Source: Frankiales bacterium
GTDB lineage: Bacteria; Actinomycetota; Actinomycetes; Mycobacteriales; SCTD01
DNA: 7,663 nt
Assembly: GCA_004299215.1 (NCBI GenBank)
Contig: SCTD01000550.1
Location: 1-7,663 of the forward strand
Direction: 5' to 3'
Positions 6,116 to 7,663 of this stretch are shown here, piece after piece. The translations under genes were made by a program, and so were the position numbers. The notes beneath the pieces were generated by a model. It had not been told where the DNA came from. It did not search any database and worked only from the letters and a program-made list of their open reading frames with translations. The first letter of the stretch is position 1, and each line of letters opens with the position of its first letter.

Positions 6116-6709
6116 TCAGCCGGTGGTCGCCTCACCGGCCTCGTCCTGCTCGTCGGCCTCGTCCTGCTCGCCGTCCTCGGACTCGGACGTGCCCTCGTCG
6201 CCCTCGTCGTCAGCTTCCTGAGCCAGGACCGTGCCGTCGCCTGCGTCGACCTTGACCTCGACAGCGGAGCCGTCGGCCTTCTGGACGTCGACCTCCCAGA
6301 CCAGCGAGCCGTTCTCGTTGCCGAGCTCGGACGCGGTGACCGTGCCCGGCACTGCCTGCAGCGCCGCGGCCTCAGCCTCCGTCTGCGAGACCTTGGCGTC
6401 GGAGGACAGGCGCGCCTCCTCCTGCTGCTCAGTCTCGCCGGAAACCTCCGTCGCGGGTACTGAGCCATTCAGCGACGGCTCCTGCTCCTCGGTGCCCTCC
6501 TGCTCCTCGGTGCCTTCCGGCTGTTCGGTGGTGCCCTCGGGCTGCTCGGCGCCTCCCGACTGGGCACTGGGCGCCTTGCTGTCCGGGGGGGCGGACGGGC
6601 CGGCGGCCGCCGCGACACCAACTCCGCCCGCCAGGGCGGCCGCCGTTGCCAGACCGGCGACGACAGCCTTGTTCCGGTGCTTGAAGCGCTTGCTCATGCT
6701 CATGCTCAT
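6116..6709 (-). CDS. Exported acidic PepSY-domain protein
   Basis: A 197-residue protein. A basic n-region (SKRFKHRNK) and hydrophobic stretch 15-36 ending in AAAAG form a Sec signal or membrane anchor. Residues 54-79 are six-residue-type repeats (EQPEGT, TEQPEGT, EEQEGT, EEQEPS). One PepSY domain spans about 105-165, with KVSQTEAEAAALQAVPGTV, WEVDVQKADGSAVEVKVDAGDGTVL. A very acidic tail follows (166-194). PepSY domains are known as extracytoplasmic inhibitory or sensory modules, often encoded beside two-component systems, which fits the divergent histidine kinase gene here. The start is the ATG at 6709, 6 nt after AAGGAG; two further in-frame ATGs follow in an ATGAGC triplication. The longer frame from 6736 lacks a ribosome-binding site. 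The acidic repeats and tail could bind divalent or basic ligands, an inference only. Confidence 0.9.
   Translation of the reverse strand: MSMSMSKRFKHRNKAVVAGLATAAALAGGVGVAAAAGPSAPPDSKAPSAQSGGAEQPEGTTEQPEGTEEQEGTEEQEPSLNGSVPATEVSGETEQQEEARLSSDAKVSQTEAEAAALQAVPGTVTASELGNENGSLVWEVDVQKADGSAVEVKVDAGDGTVLAQEADDEGDEGTSESEDGEQDEADEQDEAGEATTG
6137..6170 (-). repeat. 18-bp-period repeat in the acidic tail of the PepSY gene
   Basis: Two identical 16-base copies, at 6137-6152 and 6155-6170, are offset by 18 bp and encode the DEADEQDEAGE part of the tail. The same 18-bp period occurs in the EQPEGT-type repeats of this gene. Confidence 0.75.
6479..6553 (-). repeat. Tandem 18-bp repeats in the linker of the PepSY gene
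   Basis: Two perfect 18-bp copies (6479-6496 and 6497-6514) are followed by diverged copies of 21 bp (6515-6535) and 18 bp (6536-6553). They encode the Glu/Gln/Gly/Thr repeats between signal peptide and PepSY domain. All units are multiples of three, so copy number can change without a frameshift. Confidence 0.8.
6692..6709 (-). repeat. Triple ATGAGC repeat at the PepSY start codon
   Basis: On the minus strand ATGAGC occurs three times in tandem, giving Met-Ser-Met-Ser-Met-Ser and three in-frame ATGs at 6709, 6703 and 6697. The first is best placed for the AAGGAG at 6716-6721. Gain or loss of units would change the distance from ribosome-binding site to downstream ATGs but not the frame. Confidence 0.85.
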
Positions 6710-6715
6710 GCGTGT

Positions 6716-6721
6716 CTCCTT
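6716..6721 (-). promoter_or_regulatory. Shine-Dalgarno site that decides the PepSY start
   Basis: AAGGAG on the minus strand lies 6 nt before the ATG at 6709. It selects the first of the three tandem ATGs and excludes the upstream in-frame ATG at 6736. Confidence 0.75.
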
Positions 6722-6799
6722 CGTCCGTGGGGTCACCCGCGGTCCATCTCGGGTGCTTGTGCAGACTGCGCGGTCGTTGCTGTGCGCACGCTGGGTGCA

Positions 6800-6829
6800 C
6801 CTGAGCGCCGTCCTCAGGAGCGGCTCAGG
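6800..6829. promoter_or_regulatory. Cluster of three CCTGAG/CTCAGG hexamers, likely response-regulator operator
   Basis: CCTGAG at 6800-6805, CTCAGG at 6813-6818 and CTCAGG at 6824-6829. The last two are direct repeats exactly 11 bp apart, one helical turn, which is the arrangement typical of OmpR/PhoB-family regulators. The first is inverted. The downstream copy ends 10 bp before the TAGCCT box of the histidine kinase gene, so a bound dimer would occupy the -35 region as class II activators do. The site also lies between the kinase gene and the divergent PepSY gene and could control both. Confidence 0.5.
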
Positions 6830-6839
6830 GACATCCGCC

Positions 6840-6845
6840 TAGCCT
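6840..6845 (+). promoter_or_regulatory. Possible -10 box of a leaderless promoter for the second histidine kinase
   Basis: TAGCCT fits the TANNNT pattern and ends 6 nt before the ATG at 6852, which has no Shine-Dalgarno. No recognisable -35 precedes it, as expected if an activator bound at the CTCAGG repeats replaces that contact. Confidence 0.4.
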
Positions 6846-6851
6846 CGCTGC

Positions 6852-7663
6852 ATGAGACGGACGCTGCCCGGAACCGCGTGGTGGCGGCGGCACGCGGGTG
6901 TGCGCCTGACGACATCGCTCGCCGCCGCGGCTGTGGTGGCCGCCGCACTGGTGGTGTCGGGGGTGCTGCTGGTTGTTCTGCTCGAACGGAGCCTGACCTC
7001 AGCGGTGCAGGGCGCCGCCGTGCAGCGGGCGCGCGATATCGCCGCCACCGTCGCCCAAGACGGCGTTGAGGCCGTGGGCCGGCTTGACGGGTCGAGCGAG
7101 CGCAGCGTCGTTCAGATCCTTCGCGGCGACGAGGTCCTCGCCAGCAGCCCCGACATCGACGGGGAGGCAGCGCTCACCCGTCTCCGACCCTCGGTCGGCC
7201 AGATCCGCACTGACATCGCACGCGTCGAGGTCGGCGAGGACGACGACCACAGCATCGTGGCACTCGGGTTGCGGGCTCCGGACGGCACGCCCATGGTCGT
7301 GGTGGTCGCGCAGACGCTCGAGTCGGTCGAGGTGAGCATCGGAGCTCTCCGCTCACTGCTCCTCGCAGGAGCACCGCTCTTGGTTCTTCTAGTCGGCGGG
7401 GTCACATTCGTCCTGACCGGACGCAGCCTGCGGCCCGTCGAGGCGATCCGACAGCGCGTCGCCGGCATCACCGCCGAGCAGCTGGGCCAGCGTGTTCCCG
7501 TGCCGACCGCACGCGACGAGGTGGGCCGCCTAGCCGAGACGATGAACGACATGCTGGAACGCCTCGACTCCGCGGCGACGTCACAGCGCCGCTTCGTGTC
7601 GGACGCGAGCCACGAGCTGCGCAGCCCGCTGGCCACCGTGCGGACCAGCATGGAGGTCGCGCA
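6852..7663 (+). CDS. Sensor histidine kinase, N-terminal 270 residues (cut by the window end)
   Basis: My translation from the ATG at 6852 stays open to the last base, giving 270 residues of a membrane kinase. TM1 is about 20-44, an extracytoplasmic sensor region about 45-166 rich in acidic residues (VEVGEDDDHS), TM2 about 167-189, and a HAMP domain about 190-242 (RSLRPVEAIRQRVAGIT, RDEVGRLAETMNDMLERL). The HisKA H-box RRFVSDASHELRSPLATVRT follows, with the phosphoacceptor at H254 and the usual Glu beside it. The ATP-binding domain lies beyond the window. The gene is divergent from the PepSY gene, which may supply a sensory partner. No response regulator is visible beside it, so the partner is probably encoded downstream. 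The start is supported by domain layout and by the possible leaderless promoter; an internal GTG at codon 17 is a less likely alternative. Confidence 0.93.
   Translation, partial: MRRTLPGTAWWRRHAGVRLTTSLAAAAVVAAALVVSGVLLVVLLERSLTSAVQGAAVQRARDIAATVAQDGVEAVGRLDGSSERSVVQILRGDEVLASSPDIDGEAALTRLRPSVGQIRTDIARVEVGEDDDHSIVALGLRAPDGTPMVVVVAQTLESVEVSIGALRSLLLAGAPLLVLLVGGVTFVLTGRSLRPVEAIRQRVAGITAEQLGQRVPVPTARDEVGRLAETMNDMLERLDSAATSQRRFVSDASHELRSPLATVRTSMEVA

Noticed and set aside
6231..6842. A 203-residue Ser/Pro/Val-rich plus-strand frame antisense to the PepSY gene
   Set aside because: It is the mirror of the Glu-rich repeats; the minus strand has the signal peptide, PepSY domain and ribosome-binding site.
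7112..7651. A 179-residue minus-strand frame over the second histidine kinase
   Set aside because: The plus strand encodes a clear TM-HAMP-HisKA protein through the same bases; the minus frame is Arg/Ser/Thr-rich shadow.
1..7663. Search for a CRISPR array, insertion sequence, phage genes, tRNA or toxin-antitoxin pair
   Set aside because: No regularly spaced repeats, transposase motifs, cloverleaf or paired small ORFs were seen. The only tandem repeats are coding ones in the PepSY gene.

Overview
The window is very GC-rich DNA with strongly G/C-biased third codon positions, GTG as well as ATG starts, four-base stop/start overlaps and GC-rich hairpins without a U-tract. This points to a high-GC actinobacterium. 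A soil lineage such as the Geodermatophilaceae is only a guess. No tRNA, rRNA, CRISPR array, transposase or integrase is visible, and the layout reads as ordinary chromosomal sensing and transport genes.

Left end (1-509): the first ~39 codons of an unidentified minus-strand gene run off the edge. Divergent from it is a small Arg-rich plus-strand ORF with a good ribosome-binding site. It converges on the histidine kinase at 507.

Two-component system (507-2515, minus): an OmpR/PhoB-type response regulator overlaps its sensor kinase by 4 bp. The regulator's receiver residues are intact. The kinase has several altered catalytic motifs: Gln after the phospho-His, a degenerate G1 box and a changed C-terminal end.

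ABC-2 export operon (2584-5807, minus): ATPase, permease 1, permease 2 and a lipoprotein, every junction overlapping by 4-8 bp, followed by a perfect 16-bp-stem hairpin. The permeases look like diverged paralogues. The lipoprotein has a lipobox Cys, a Ser/Ala/Gly linker and a beta-rich domain. The two-component operon begins directly after the hairpin, so it may sense the state this transporter handles, but that is inference from position.

PepSY/histidine kinase locus (6116-7663): a secreted or membrane-anchored, highly acidic PepSY protein on the minus strand is divergent from a second histidine kinase on the plus strand, which is cut by the window end just after its H-box. The 142-bp region between them holds three CCTGAG/CTCAGG hexamers, two at exactly 11-bp spacing, next to a TAGCCT -10-like box 6 nt before the kinase ATG. 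This resembles an OmpR-family operator on a leaderless promoter and is the most interesting regulatory signal here. The window contains no clearly new defence or mobile system.
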